The notes beneath the pieces are model-generated. The model did no database searches. It saw nothing but the letters and a program-made list of their open reading frames with translations, and was not told where the DNA came from. Shown here piece by piece: positions 1 to 11,473 of a DNA stretch of 64,000 bases. Every line of letters begins with the position of its first letter. The stretch's first letter is position 1. Position numbers and translations under genes: made by a program. The DNA is from Gracilariopsis chorda (Eukaryota; Rhodophyta; Florideophyceae; Gracilariales; Gracilariaceae), in the NCBI GenBank assembly GCA_003194525.1, contig NBIV01000020.1, forward strand, positions 1 through 64,000. Direction: 5' to 3'.

Positions 1-960
1 CCTCCCCTCCTTAGGTGAGAGGGCGGTGGGTTCAGGATGAAGGACCTCCGCGGGCGGAGTAACGGTTAGGCGTTTGGGGTCAAGCGTGCGTTGCACGATA
101 CGCGCGGCGCGCCCAAACCGGTTGATCGGCAATTGGAAGATCCGAGAGTCCCCGTTTCGGTGCGGTAAGACGGGTGGGCGGGACGGAAGCAGATTATCCG
201 TTGGCCGAGTTACGAGGTCATCCTCCGGGATTGTCACGAGCGGTGATGAGCCCTCAGGGGGCGCAGGCGCGTGGGCTACGCGGTCGCGTGAGACGCGTTC
301 GAACTGGTTATCGATGTCCAGTACGACTGTGTCGTCGGCGACGGAAACCACCCGATAGGGTCCATTCACTATCGGTGACAACTTGTGGCGCTTCTCCTTT
401 TCGGGATTATAATATTCCTTTCGCAGGAAGACAGAATCCCCTTCCGAGACCTGGGGTATCGGGGAACGAATCTTCGCGTCGAAGTTCTGTTTGTATGCCT
501 CCTGGGCTTTTCCCATAGCCTTTCGGGCGGTAGGGACCATGTTCTTCAACCATTCCTTCCAGGAATCTCGATATAACCTTGGTGAAGGGTACCCCGAGAC
601 GTTCGGTTGCGCTTCAATAGCCATGGGTGGCGGAATCCGAGACAGGACCAGCTCAAATGGAGCGAGGGTCGTGACCCGGTGTACCTGGGTGTTATACGCG
701 TACGTAATAGCGTCCGTGTACAAGTCCCATTCCATGGGGTGATCCGCGACATACGCGCGCAGTGCGTTGAGCATAGTACGATTGAATCGTTCCACTTGTC
801 CGTTACACTGCGGGTGGTAGGTGGTAGTAAACATATTCTTGATTCCCAAGATTCTACATACGTCCTGAAAGAACTTTGAGGTGAATTGAGATCCGTTGTC
901 GGAGAGTAGGTGTACCGGCGGGCCGTAAGTAAAGACCCAGTGGGTTACGAACGCACGCGC
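1..960 (-). CDS. Integrase core and C-terminal part, gypsy E1 (runs off window)
   Basis: Reading the minus strand from about 960 down to base 1 gives one open frame with integrase landmarks: HLLSDNGSQF near 900 (second catalytic Asp), then YHPQCNGQVERFNR (the Glu of the D,D-E triad) near 790. A long C-terminal portion follows, with a segment around 330-400 (VFLRKEYYNPEKEKRH, then YRVV) resembling the GPY/F module of Ty3/gypsy integrases. No chromodomain can be judged because the frame leaves the window. Confidence 0.75.
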
Positions 961-3900
961 AAACCACGTCCGCGGTAATCCGTTTAAGCGGTACTGTTCT
1001 CACCAAACTTTGAGAAGCGGTCAGTAATGACGAGAAGATACTTGTAACCACGTTGGTTTTGACAAGCTCGCCCAAGATATCAATAGCGACATATTCGAGT
1101 GGCGCCCGTGCCGGGAATAGTGTTAACTTCTTCGAGTACTTCCCGAAGTTTCACATTATTCTTCGCACATTCCACGCACGAGCGGCGAACTGCATAGCAG
1201 TCAAATGCCATAGCAGGCCAATAGAAGTCCCTGCGAAGGGTCAGGTATAGTTTCCTCCCGCCGGGATGTGCACCCAACTTCGCGTAATACGATAGATGCA
1301 AGACGCGCTGCTGCAGCGTGTGAGGTACAACGATCTGTGGGGCCCGCGTCAGCAACCTGACTAGGTAGCCTCGATCTTTCACCGCAAAGGGTATCTGTGC
1401 GCCCCCGTTAAGACGGGCACGAATCTGGGCACAGAAAGGATCCTGCTGTTGTTCACGGATCATTTCCTCAGGGATATGGGAACAACCTGGTCATCCGGAG
1501 GATCCGTAGGGTTTGCAGCCAGAATATTCGTCACAGATGTCATCCCCATTCACGTCTGGGTCGTCTTGTTCCGTTCCCTCCGGGGATTGTGCCATGAAAA
1601 CATGGTATTTCCAGATCGTCGACCGGTTCGGTTTCCGCTGATGTTCCTAAGCGCGATAGGGCGTCAGCCTGAGTATTCAGGGATCCCTTCTTGTAGAGGA
1701 CATCAAATGTAAATTCCGAGAGTCGGAGACGCCAAACGCATGAGGCGGCCCGACGGTTCTCGAATTTCGAGTAGCCAACGGGAAGCCGAGTGATCGGTGT
1801 GAACCTTGAAATGGTTACCCATAAGGTATGGGCGAAGCGTTGCCAACGCCCAAACAACAGCAAGACACTCCTTCTCGGACACCGAGTAGTTGCGCTCGTG
1901 AACGTTCAACGAACGTGACCAATATCCGATCGGATGTCTTTCTCCTTCTTCCGTGACTTGAAACAACGCACAACCCACCTGGTGGGCACTTGAGTCAGTA
2001 TCCACTTCGAAGGGTAAGTCCGGGTGCGGTAAGGCCAGAACTGGCGGGGACGTTACAGCGTCGACAAGAGACGAGAATGCTGACGACTCAGCCTCGTCAA
2101 AGACGTCCAGTTCGGTGGGTTGTCCTTTCCGGAGGAGTGCGTTAAGCGGTGCTGACAAGTCGGCGAAGTTCGGGACGAATCGGCGATATACATTGCAAAG
2201 TCCTAGGAAGGATCGAAGCTCCGTTTGATTAGTCGGATGTTTCGCCTCTCGAAGTGATTTCACTCTTGCTTCATCGATTGAAAGCTGTCCGGGCGGATGA
2301 TGTGCCCCAGATATTTTACCGAATCGGCGCAGAACTCACACTTTCCCAGCTTCAGGGTGATGCCCGCGTTGCGGAGCACTGTCAAGACTTCCCGGACATG
2401 GGACAGGTGATCGTCCAAGTTATTGGAGAACACTATAATGTCGTCCAAGTATACCAGACAGCTGGTCCATTTGAACCTCGCCAAGAGGATATCGATTGCC
2501 CGTTGGAATGTAGCTGGGGCATTCGTTAGTCCAAACGGCATTCGCTTAAAGCGATATAGTCCTTGATGGCACACAAACGCGGTCTTATCACGATCTTCTT
2601 TCCTAATAGGGACCTGCCAGTATCCCGAATTGGCATCGAGGGTAGTGAACACCGTTGCGCTCCCCAGGGAGTCAATGTACTCGTCCATTCGTGGAATCGG
2701 ATAGACGTCCTTGACAGTAACCGCATTCAGGCGGCGGTAATCCACACAGAAACGCCATGATCCATCGGCTTTCGGAACAAGGACAACAGGAGAAGCCCAA
2801 GGGGATTGTGCTGCTTCGATAACTCCAGCTCGCAGCATCTTCTCCACCTGAGATTTCTCTTCCCCCCTTGCTTTAGGGCCTGCCCGATACGGGTGCTGTG
2901 CAATAGGCCGTGTATCCGGCAACAAATCAATCCGATGTTCGGTTACCCCTATCGTCCCCAGGGAACCGTCCCACATGGCGGTAAAGTCCCTGAGCATGTC
3001 ACGAAACTTCTCACGATGAGATTCATTAATGTGATCCAGGTCCAACTTATCCAAAGCCTGTTCTGGGTCTAACGCAGTATCTGCCGATGCTGAAGTCGTG
3101 CTCTTCTGAGCTTCTTCGACAGTCGAATCTGAACTTTCCCGGGCGGGATCCAACGGAACGAACGGGACCTCCTCCCCCTCCTTAGGGTCTTGTATTCCGA
3201 GAACGTCGGATATCGGAATCTTTGTAGGAAGGATAGCCAACGGATGCGGAAGCATGTTGCCCAGGACCTGGTTTTTAACCAACCACTGAGTGGTAGTTCC
3301 GAGGTTAGCAACGAGAACCTTAAAGGGTTTGTCCGGCTCGACGGATACGATCCCATTTGCTAATGCGAGACGGCGCTGTTCGTAGAGCGAGGGGAGCGGT
3401 TGAACAACCTGCAACCCGTGGTGTTTGGATGTTACTGAGACCCACACCTGAGATTCCTTCGGGATCGAAACTGGTTCCGCGACGCGAATCTTCGTAGATG
3501 CTCGATCCACATTGGACGCTTCCTGAGCAGCAGGTAAAGGTACCCGTTTACGGGAGGCGTGTCGCAAGGGCTTCCGTACAATCGGGATGGTCGAACCGTT
3601 GGCCAATTCCACGGATCTGGAGCGAGGGCGGATAGCTTCCACGAAGCGGTCACAGAAATCACAACCGAGGATAACCGGTGCAGCAAGAGAATCGCATACG
3701 ATGAAGTCCAACTTCACCACGTAGGTGCCTAGTCTGAGTACCAGAGGAATTGTTCCAAGAGTCTGGAGCGGGTTGTTATTAGCGTCCGCCAGATCCAGAC
3801 TTGGACCAATGCGAATGCATTTCCGCATGGCGGGTGGAATAATCCCGATATTGATCAGGTTCGGAGCGGCACCTGTATCCAGGACAGATAACTGACGAAC

Positions 3901-4152
3901 CATGAACTGGTTAGAGAGACCGAGGTCACTATAAACTTTATAGTTCCTCTTGGCCATTACCAAAACTCGATCCGGGATGCGGAGGTTACGGGACCGTATC
4001 CACGGACGACGCAGAGCCACTAAGTGGTCCGAGCTCACGTCTTCTTGAGCCAGTTTCCTCGTAAGGATTTTGGCAGGGGAGCGAAGCGGTGGCGCCTCAG
4101 GCGTCTCCAACTTCGGCTTGGAAGACACCCCTCCCGTGGGGGAGACTCCCAA
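961..4152 (-). pseudogene. pol of gypsy E1: protease, RT, RNase H, integrase zinc domain
   Basis: A fossil pol region. It shows an aspartic protease core (LSVLDTGAAPNLIN), a reverse transcriptase with the RFCVDYRRLN and YLDDIIVFS motifs, an RNase H with FEVDTDSSAHQVG, and the His/Cys zinc-binding start of integrase (HPGGRKLYLTLRRDFYWP...CVECAKN). The domain order and the YLDD box place it in Ty3/gypsy. It has about half a dozen breaks. The closest relatives in the window are the pol fragments of E2 and E3. Confidence 0.9.
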
Positions 4153-4164
4153 GATTAGTTTTTC
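4129..4164 (-). promoter_or_regulatory. Probable -1 recoding signal at gag/pol junction of E1
   Basis: Pol lies in the -1 frame relative to gag. The last sense codons of gag contain GAAAAAC (4158-4164 read on the minus strand), and about 13 bases downstream CTCCC and GGGAG can pair around a short loop (4131-4144). Ty3/gypsy elements are known to make Gag-Pol by frameshifting. E2 and E3 keep the same arrangement at the equivalent place. The run is not a textbook X XXY YYZ heptamer. Confidence 0.5.
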
Positions 4165-6197
4165 GGGACCGAATCGACCGCTGGGTGCGGCTGAGCCCGT
4201 TCCGAAAGGTTAGGGTTGTTACCGTTCGCAGTTTTCGCGGCTTCTCGAGCTTGAGCATTGTGGACCGCAGCCTTTGCGTCTTCATACGAATTACTCGGGA
4301 CACGAGCCTTATGCTCCGGTGGGAGATTCTCATAATTTCCCACGATCTTCCACATCTCGCGAATGGGGAGGGTACACTGCGACGCAGTATGACCTTCAAG
4401 GTAACAAATGTAGCAAATCAGCGGGGCTGAACGTGTTCCGGTGGCGTGGGACATCATTCCGCGGTGCTGAGGGTGTTGTGGTTGGAATGCTAGTTGCTTC
4501 GGGTTGGACCATCCCGGGCGGGAGTGTCGTGTGGCGCTCGACGCGTAGGCTAGCGGGGCTGGGGGAACCCGACCGGGGTTTGCGTAAAAGGCCGGATCTA
4601 CCACGGGGGGTGTAACCGTGGACGGCAGTTCCGAGGTTGCCAACGACTGTTCAAGACTGCCAAGATACTGGATGTTATCCGCAAATCCGGAAGGTGGTCC
4701 CGGGTTAGGGAGAGATGCCGAGGAAGCCTCGTTCTCGACGAAGAGAGCCTTCGACGACCGACGCCTCGGGTCTCTCGCTCTGAGGGTGTCGCCCTCAGCC
4801 TGCGCGTACTGGACCAGTTCCAGATACGTCGCCTTGCGCTTCTCTTCCCTGTAGCGGGACACCAGTGCCCTGATACCAGGATCTAAACCAGCCACCAGCA
4901 TGGAGCAACGCTCAAAAGCGGTAAACACATTTCCACAACGATGAAACGCTTTATTCAAGCGAGTTGAATACGACGTTTCCGTTTCACCAGGCTTCTGTTT
5001 CGTATCGCGAACCGCCACGATGGCTTGACTGATTGCAGTTCCCGTCGCGTACGACCTGAGCAGGTAGTGTACAGCCTCGGGCCAGCACGTAACACCTCCT
5101 TCTGAGGCCCTGGACGAACCCCTGACAGAGTTGTACTGATCTTCAGCCATTCCTGAAAGAAAGTAGGGCAACGCAACGTATGCCTGCGCCTCACTCATTT
5201 CGAGTACGTCTGCTTCCTGCACAAAGCGGGCCAGAAAATCCAACACGAGGATCGGATCTTCACCGGAGAACTTCTGCTTAAGCATCGTCACATTCATACG
5301 ACGTATGAGATCCTTCACCCGACCGGTGTCTCTCGAACTTCGAGTGCCCGAAGAGTCTTCCAATCGGTAATAACGATAGGACAACAGCTTCCTGTAAAGG
5401 GGATTCGTCGGTTTCAATTCCTTCAAGCCGAAATGACGGCGACCTTTCTCCCGCGCACGGATTGCTCCATGGGAGGTGTAGGTAGCCCTCGAACTAGGTT
5501 CTTCTCCGCGACGGCGGCCTCTCCCTTCACGCGATGATCTCGAAGACGAGCTACTCGAACTTGTTTCCGAGTCAGAACTTGACGAAACTTCATAACGATG
5601 AACTCTCTTTCCAGGGTGACGGGGGAGGTGACTGGAGCGGTGTTGGGTTGAGATGACCTTCACTTCCTCCTGTCTCGGAGCGTTCAGGTCTTCTCTGAGC
5701 AACGCTTCCAGCGTGTCCATACGTCCGGTTACCCGCATCATATGGGTTTTAACTTCCTCCACGAACTCCCGATATCCTTCTACGAAGGCAGCCGGAGTAC
5801 CCAGACACTCCAGAATGGAATTCACATCAGCTCTCAGGAGACGAATATCTCCCGAATAATCCCGAGCCAGGGAGTCACTCCATCGCCGTTCCAACTCGGT
5901 AACTTGCTGCGAGAGGGAGGCGTGGGCCACATTGGCAATGTCGATTCTCGACTCGAGGAGATGGTACTTAGGCGACCCGGGTCTCGGGGGGACAGCCGAC
6001 GGCGTTTCGACCACCGGAGGTGGCGTAGTGGCCACAGCTGTCACGGCTCGAGGCACCGAGGTTGCCGATGGGATTCCTTGGGATTCCAGACCGACGGCAT
6101 TGGTAAGTAGTTGTTCCGGAACGGACCTTCGTGATCTCGCCGCTGCGGCGTTCCGTTGCGGACCATTCCTGGGGGAACTCGGAGCTGTGGGCAGCAT
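4155..6197 (-). CDS. Gag polyprotein of gypsy E1
   Basis: An open frame of 680 codons with an ATG start. It would form the capsid shell and bind the element's RNA. From the N-terminus one sees a low-complexity Ser/Pro/Ala region, a helical segment, a Ser/Arg/Glu-rich tract around residues 200-240, a capsid-like retrotransposon gag domain in the middle (with SVRGSSRASEGG), and one CCHC zinc knuckle (CYICYLEGHTASQC) about 95 residues before the end. E2 encodes a clearly related Gag, and the knuckle region of E3 is also recognisable. Pol follows at once in the -1 frame. Confidence 0.85.
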   Translation of the reverse strand: MLPTAPSSPRNGPQRNAAAARSRRSVPEQLLTNAVGLESQGIPSATSVPRAVTAVATTPPPVVETPSAVPPRPGSPKYHLLESRIDIANVAHASLSQQVTELERRWSDSLARDYSGDIRLLRADVNSILECLGTPAAFVEGYREFVEEVKTHMMRVTGRMDTLEALLREDLNAPRQEEVKVISTQHRSSHLPRHPGKRVHRYEVSSSSDSETSSSSSSSRSSREGRGRRRGEEPSSRATYTSHGAIRAREKGRRHFGLKELKPTNPLYRKLLSYRYYRLEDSSGTRSSRDTGRVKDLIRRMNVTMLKQKFSGEDPILVLDFLARFVQEADVLEMSEAQAYVALPYFLSGMAEDQYNSVRGSSRASEGGVTCWPEAVHYLLRSYATGTAISQAIVAVRDTKQKPGETETSYSTRLNKAFHRCGNVFTAFERCSMLVAGLDPGIRALVSRYREEKRKATYLELVQYAQAEGDTLRARDPRRRSSKALFVENEASSASLPNPGPPSGFADNIQYLGSLEQSLATSELPSTVTPPVVDPAFYANPGRVPPAPLAYASSATRHSRPGWSNPKQLAFQPQHPQHRGMMSHATGTRSAPLICYICYLEGHTASQCTLPIREMWKIVGNYENLPPEHKARVPSNSYEDAKAAVHNAQAREAAKTANGNNPNLSERAQPHPAVDSVPKN

Positions 6198-6346
6198 ACT
6201 GCAGATAGCTGTCCACGGCTTACTTCACCAGTCCCACGGCTTGGGAATCTCAAGGAATGAGCAAAAAGGGATAAAAGGGAAAAGGGGAAGCGGACTTCCG
6301 ACAGGCCGGATTGAAAGCCAACCCCGTTCTAGGTCGGGAGACCACT

Positions 6347-7257
6347 TGTGGTGCAATCCCGGTGTGGGAAAGGCACCCAAGGCAGCTCGAAGCCTTGCTC
6401 TCTTGGAGAGGTAGGCCCAGCTGGGTAGAGCCCTCCGTGTCCCGTATGACGGGTGTAACGCCGTCGGGAGCCTGGATGTACCTCGGAGGTTTAGGGGTTA
6501 GAACGGGTCGTAACCACGGCTGGTCCGGAAGTAGCCTGCGAACAGTGGAACAAAAGAGGGAAAGGGACCACCCGACGGGGGCGTGCGGAAAGCGGGAACA
6601 GACCCCGGAGGGGGGTGCCGATACACACACACGAACACGCACCGCGCGGCGGTTAGGGGATATGAGGGGAAGGGATGGTCTCACGGTCTCACGACACACG
6701 TCGGTAATATCAATACCCAAAACTGGGGCGAAGATAGGGCCTGTACGGGCGGTCACACGACAACAACGAATACCACGAGTGGTCACAACCCACTGGGTAC
6801 AACGAGCACGGTCTCCTCGGTGGTGCGAGTCGGGTGAAACTATCGGGCAAGCGGTGTACCTCCGCAAGGAGTTAGACACTTCGCATGGCGAATAGAGTCA
6901 GAGCCGAACTCTTGTTACTTTTCTTGGTGAGCTCGCCGCCGTGCGGCCGACGCTCAAGTACTAGCTCAGTGCAGTACAGTAGGTAGTGCACTAGCCTAAG
7001 TGAAATTAACCCCTAAACTATACTAAAATAAGTAGCCGTTTTGGGCCTCCTGGCCGGGGCTGTAGCCACGTGTCCACCACCCTTGCCAGGCAAGTACCAC
7101 AAAATATGAATGTTCCCATAACCACCCTGGGTAACCCGACCGCTAATTAGCCCGGTAAACGGGGGCTAAAATTCATGCATCCCGCTTCATCGCTCGCACC
7201 GAGTACACCTCAGATATGAGTTTCACCATCGCCCGTACGCGGGAATGTATTGCACTA
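6347..7257 (-). repeat. 5' LTR of gypsy E1
   Basis: On the minus strand it would begin TGTAGTGCAA and end ...CACCACA, followed two bases later by a TGG that could open the primer-binding site (6344 leftward). Patches shared with the LTR of E2 (for example the AAGTACTAGCT block near 6955 and 11235, and AGAGCC near 6900 and 11170) support calling this an LTR. The inner boundary is a judgement from comparison with E2 and the solo LTR at 62.7-63.4 kb. Confidence 0.6.
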
Positions 7258-8319
7258 CACGTTGCTTGATGGAGCATTGTCCTGTGGAACAGGTGTGGTT
7301 CGCAATTCCGAGTTACTCGGTATGTTCGACGCTGAAGTAGCGGTTTCCTCCCCCTCCTTAGACTTGACGTCTTCGGACGGCGGGGCGAACTTCTCAGAAG
7401 GGGTGGTAACTCCGAGTACGTCGGCGGCTGTCATCTTCGTTGGCAGCATTCCCATAGGATGGGGGGTTACACTCCCAATTACATGGTGTTTTACCAGATA
7501 CTGGGGGTGTTTGCCAAGGTTGGCAACCAATTTCCGGAAAGGAACATCCGGGGAAATGGAGACAATTCCATTAGCCAGCGCCAGCTGGGATTTCTCGTAC
7601 AACGAGGCGAGGGGTTGTATAACCCGAAGACCGTGTTGACGGGAATTTACCTGCACCCAGACTTGGGACTCAGGTGGTATAAAAACCGAGGCAGCGACGC
7701 GGAGCTTGGTGGACTCGCGGGACGCGGGCGGTGGTTCCTGCGCAGCAGGGAGCGGAACTTGTTTCCGAGAGGACCGCTTTAGCGGGCGGCGAACAATCGG
7801 AACCGGCGATCCGTCGTAAAGTTATACACGCCTGAGGCGGGGCCTGATTGCCTTGACAAATCTGTCGCAGTAATCACATCCCAGTATGACTGGTGCTGCC
7901 AATGAACGGCAAACGATGAAGTCCAACTTCAACACAGAGGTATCAAGTCTCACGACGAGGTCCACTGTGCCCACCGTTTGTAACGGATTGTTGTTCGCAT
8001 CAGAAATGTCGGGGACCGCGTCAGAGCGGATACAAGACCGCACAAGCGGGGGTAACAATGATTCCACAACAAAGTTGGGGCCTGCACCTGTATCCAGGAC
8101 AGTGAGAAACCTCACCATAAACTGGGGATCAAGGCCAGGGTCGGCATAGACCTTGTAATTGCGCTTGGCCAAGACCAATACTCTACCGGGAATCCGGGGA
8201 TTTTTACTCCGTATCCACGGGCGACGCAACCCACCGAGGTGCACAGAGTCCTCGTCAGCGGTGTCTTTCCTCGAGAGGACTTTCACCGGGGAGCGAGGCG
8301 AGGACGCCTCGGGTGCCAA
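7258..8319 (-). pseudogene. Start of pol (protease region) of gypsy E2
   Basis: Begins in the -1 frame after gag, like E1. It contains LDTGAGPNFV (protease active site) and VILGCDYCDRF, matching E1 LDTGAAPN and VILGCDFCDRF. A further stretch (HGLRVIQPLASLYE) matches E1 HGLQVVQPLPSLYE. The reading ends at the E1 insertion. It is broken in at least one place. Confidence 0.8.
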
Positions 8320-8366
8320 CAGCCTCTTGTCTGAGGACGCCTCTCCAAAAGGGGAGACTCCCTCAG

Positions 8367-10541
8367 TCAGTTTTCTGCCTTCGGCGGTCGGTTGGGTTCC
8401 TCGACAACGAGTGCTTCATCCCGTTGACGGGGGTTTCTATCTGCATAAGCGGGGGTTGCAACGGATGGTTGCGTGATCTCCCGAATCGGGGTGTATGAAG
8501 CTTGCCGGGCACGCGGGGTCTGTGGTAGGGCATGGGAAAAGTCCGTTTTCGCACGGAGGTAGGAAGCCGTCGGGACGGACCGTTTCTCCTCTGGAGTGAG
8601 GGCCTCATAATTTGCCACTACCTTGGCCATATCCTTCAGTGAACAAATACACTGAGGTGAGGTATGGCCATGGGCATAGCACAGGTGGCAAATGAGAGCC
8701 AATTCCGTGACACGCGGATTATTATTCCGAGTGTCGGAGAAGCGAACCGCAGGGCGGGTGTCAGTCCATCCAGGCCGTTGATAACGGGATTGACCATTTG
8801 AAAACAGGAGTCGTTGGGGTTGGACGCGACTGTTACCACCGTACAAAACGGGGTCTTCCGTTCCCGTATCACGGGTCATCTCCGTCGTTGACGGCAAATC
8901 ACTGGTGGGTATTGACACACCATCCCCCTGCACTAAATGAACGGTATCAAATCCCTGTCCAGGGTTCCCATCCGCAGTGAGCGGGAGTGAGGAAGCTTCG
9001 CTTTCCAGCAACAACGCCTTGGCGGATTTAGACCGATTGTTCGGAGTTCTTGCACGAAGTGCATCCCCTTCCGCTCGGGCGTGTTGGAACAGCTCGAGAT
9101 AGGTGATCCTCCGCTTGTCCTTCCGATAACGGGTAACTAAACTCCGGATTGCCGGGTCAAGACCATCGATGAACATGGTACTGCGCTCCCCAGCGGGGTA
9201 TACGTTACCAAATCTGTGGAAAGCCTTGTTAAGGCGCACCGATTAATCGGTCTCGGTCTCTCCAGCACGCTGGCGTGTATCTCGCAAAGCGAGGATAGCC
9301 TGCTGAATAGCAGTGTTTGTGGAGTAGGAGCGCAGAAGATACTGCACAGCCTCCGGCCAACAAGTAACCCCTCCCTCGGAGGCACGAGAAGATCCTCTAA
9401 CAGAGTTGTATTGGTCCTCCTCCACTCCCCGTAAGAAATACGGTAAAGCCAAATAGGCTTGTCCCTCATTCATACCGAGGATATCGGCCTCCGCTACAAA
9501 GCGGGATAAGAAATCCAGTACCAGGACTGGGTCCTCTCCAGTAAAATACTGGTTGCGGAGCTACAGTTGCATTCGTTTAATGCATTCTCGCACCTTTCCC
9601 GTACCACGGGGCGTACGTCCAAGTGACGAATCTTCGAGCCGGTAGTACCGGTATGATAAAAGCTTCCGGTAATCCGGGTTTGTCGGTTTCAATTCCCGGA
9701 GACCGGGGTGTCTTCTCCCCTTCTGGTGGGTTCGGGTCACACCTTCAGTGGCCGATGACCGCTTCGAGCGGGAGGAGTAGCCTTGCTTCTCGTCCTCCGA
9801 GTCGGAGTCTGAGGAGGTCGAGCTAAACGAATGGTTTCGGGATGAGTCCGACGATGTCGAAGAATCGGAGTCCAAATATTTTCGGTGGTTTTTCCGTCGA
9901 TGACGGCGTTTCTTTTTCCCAGCAAGCTGGTCGTTGTGCGATGCCTCGTTTGCTGGATCATCCGGGGATGCTTTGTCCATGAGGACGAACTGGTCCAGCG
10001 TCTCCAGGCAGGCACCAATCCGATCAAATCGGGCTTCAACTCCTTCGATGAAGGTGGCAGGTTGTCCCAAACTCTCCAAAACGGAGTTGACGTCAGACCG
10101 TAAAATACGGAGTTCCTCGGCAACCTCCTTTACGGGGGTTGCCAAGACCACCTCTTGGAGGGATTTTATTTCCCCTACAATGGTGTCATGGGCGGTCCAC
10201 AGAGCGCGGACCTGGGATTCCAGGGAAGTCCCCTGGGGTGTGTTATCGCCCGTTCCACGGGGGCTTGGGGCCGCGACAGCGGGAGCAGGCCGGGGTGCCT
10301 GGGGCACTGCGGCAACAGCCGGAGTCGATGCTGCATTCCCCTGCAGGGGTGATAACGAGGGCAAAAGGAGGTTCCGGGGTTCCCGGTCGGGGGTATCATT
10401 CCGCGATGAAGCGGCGCCAGCACGGCTGGAACTTGTCCGTATAGAGATACGGGGTACGAACCGGACTTTGGAAGTGTCCGCGTTGTCGCAGGAGCGACTA
10501 CGCGTCACCACTGGCTCCGCATCGGAGGGATTTCTGGACAT
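8367..10541 (-). pseudogene. Gag of gypsy E2
   Basis: Homologous along its length to Gag of E1: a Ser/Asp-rich charged tract, the PTNPDYRKLLSYRYYRLEDSS block, the SVRGSSRASEGGVTCWPEAV block, RLNKAFHR, and the CCHC knuckle CHLCYAHGHTSPQC near the C-terminus. It is broken in a few places. The shared blocks, at similar spacing, show which parts of this Gag family are conserved. Confidence 0.85.
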
Positions 10542-10647
10542 GAGAGAATACCGTTACGAAAGGAAACGATCACGGAACTTCCAGTGAATGAAAACAAACC
10601 TCGTAAGAAAGAAAACAAAAAACCCATTCTAGGTCGGTAGTCCACTT

Positions 10648-11473
10648 TGTGGTGCAATGCCCCAAAGGGGAAAAACACCGAAAGACGTCCGGGATGTTCC
10701 TCTCACGAGGTGAACCCAGTTGGGTAGAGCCCTTCCAGAAGTGTCACGGCGAAGCCGGTTTGTAAGACCAGGGACACCTGTCGCGACTTGCGCAGGGAGG
10801 TGAAGGCGAAGAATCGGTATCCGCGTGAGCGGGGTGTGATCCTCAGTAGAGGTATGTTTCCACGTAAGTGGGGGTGTGTGAGCGGATGCGCACACGAGGG
10901 CCGCGGATAGCGGGAGGTGCTACCCTAAAAAGGGGAAAAAGGAAGGGCGAAGAGGAGGAAGAGAAGGCGAAGTGAGTCGCGAGAGCGACGAACAAATACG
11001 GCAATGCCGGTGGACAGGACTCCCTATACAGGGCGAAACACCAATATGATTGGAACAATTTTACTCCCAAGGATCGGCCTCTTTAGATGTGCAAGGGGGT
11101 TCGATGTCCCGTGGTTCATGGCGTTTCCCTCCAAGGAGGAGTAGAGCACGCGCGCAAGCGGTAACAACTAGAGCCAATTCCCCAGGTTGGGGTCCCTTGT
11201 TGGGGAAGGTTTACTGGTGCGACGGCAGTGCGCCGTCGCACTAAGTACTAGCTTCCCAGAAATAGGTGTGAAAATAATAAATAATATTAACTAAAATACT
11301 CCACATTTCGTGGCAACATCCACTACTGTGGCCAACCGCCAATTGACCCAAAACCGTGTCCCACGTGTCCATACCCACCATTGTGGGGCGTAGTTCATAT
11401 ACACACTACACAACCGATAATATCGGGAAAACGATCAAGTACCAAGAATTCCTCCCTGAGGGCGTTGCACTAC
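10648..11473 (-). repeat. 5' LTR of gypsy E2
   Basis: On the minus strand it starts TGTAGTGCAACG and ends ...CACCACA, close to a TGG that may begin the primer-binding site. Length is about 825 bases. The block CTCCCTGAGGGCGTTGCACTACA at its right end recurs, slightly changed, in the solo LTR at 63430-63450, and CACTAAGTACTAGCTTCC is shared with that copy as well. Confidence 0.65.

Larger units (their letters stand above)
1..7257 (-). mobile_element. Ty3/gypsy LTR retrotransposon E1 (left part outside window)
   Basis: Minus-strand element in the order LTR, gag, protease, reverse transcriptase, RNase H, integrase, which is the Ty3/gypsy order. Its 5' LTR starts at about 7257 with TGTAGTGCAA. 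At that point the pol reading of another gypsy element (E2) stops abruptly, so E1 was inserted into E2. Gag and the integrase core are open; the rest of pol has about half a dozen breaks. It is the youngest and best kept of the three stacked gypsy elements. The 3' LTR lies left of the window, so LTR divergence cannot be measured here. Confidence 0.9.
7258..11473 (-). mobile_element. Ty3/gypsy element E2, split by E1
   Basis: A second minus-strand gypsy element: LTR at the right, then gag, then the start of pol (protease), which breaks off exactly where the E1 LTR begins. The rest of pol should lie beyond E1, outside the window. Its right LTR edge (about 11473) abuts the gag of a plus-strand gypsy relic (E3), so E2 was itself inserted into E3. 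It carries a handful of breaks and is more worn than E1. It is the same family as E1 but clearly a different subfamily. Confidence 0.85.

Noticed and set aside
5932-6895. Plus-strand frames at 5.9-6.9 kb
   Set aside because: They lie antisense to gypsy E1 gag and its LTR and show no motifs of their own.
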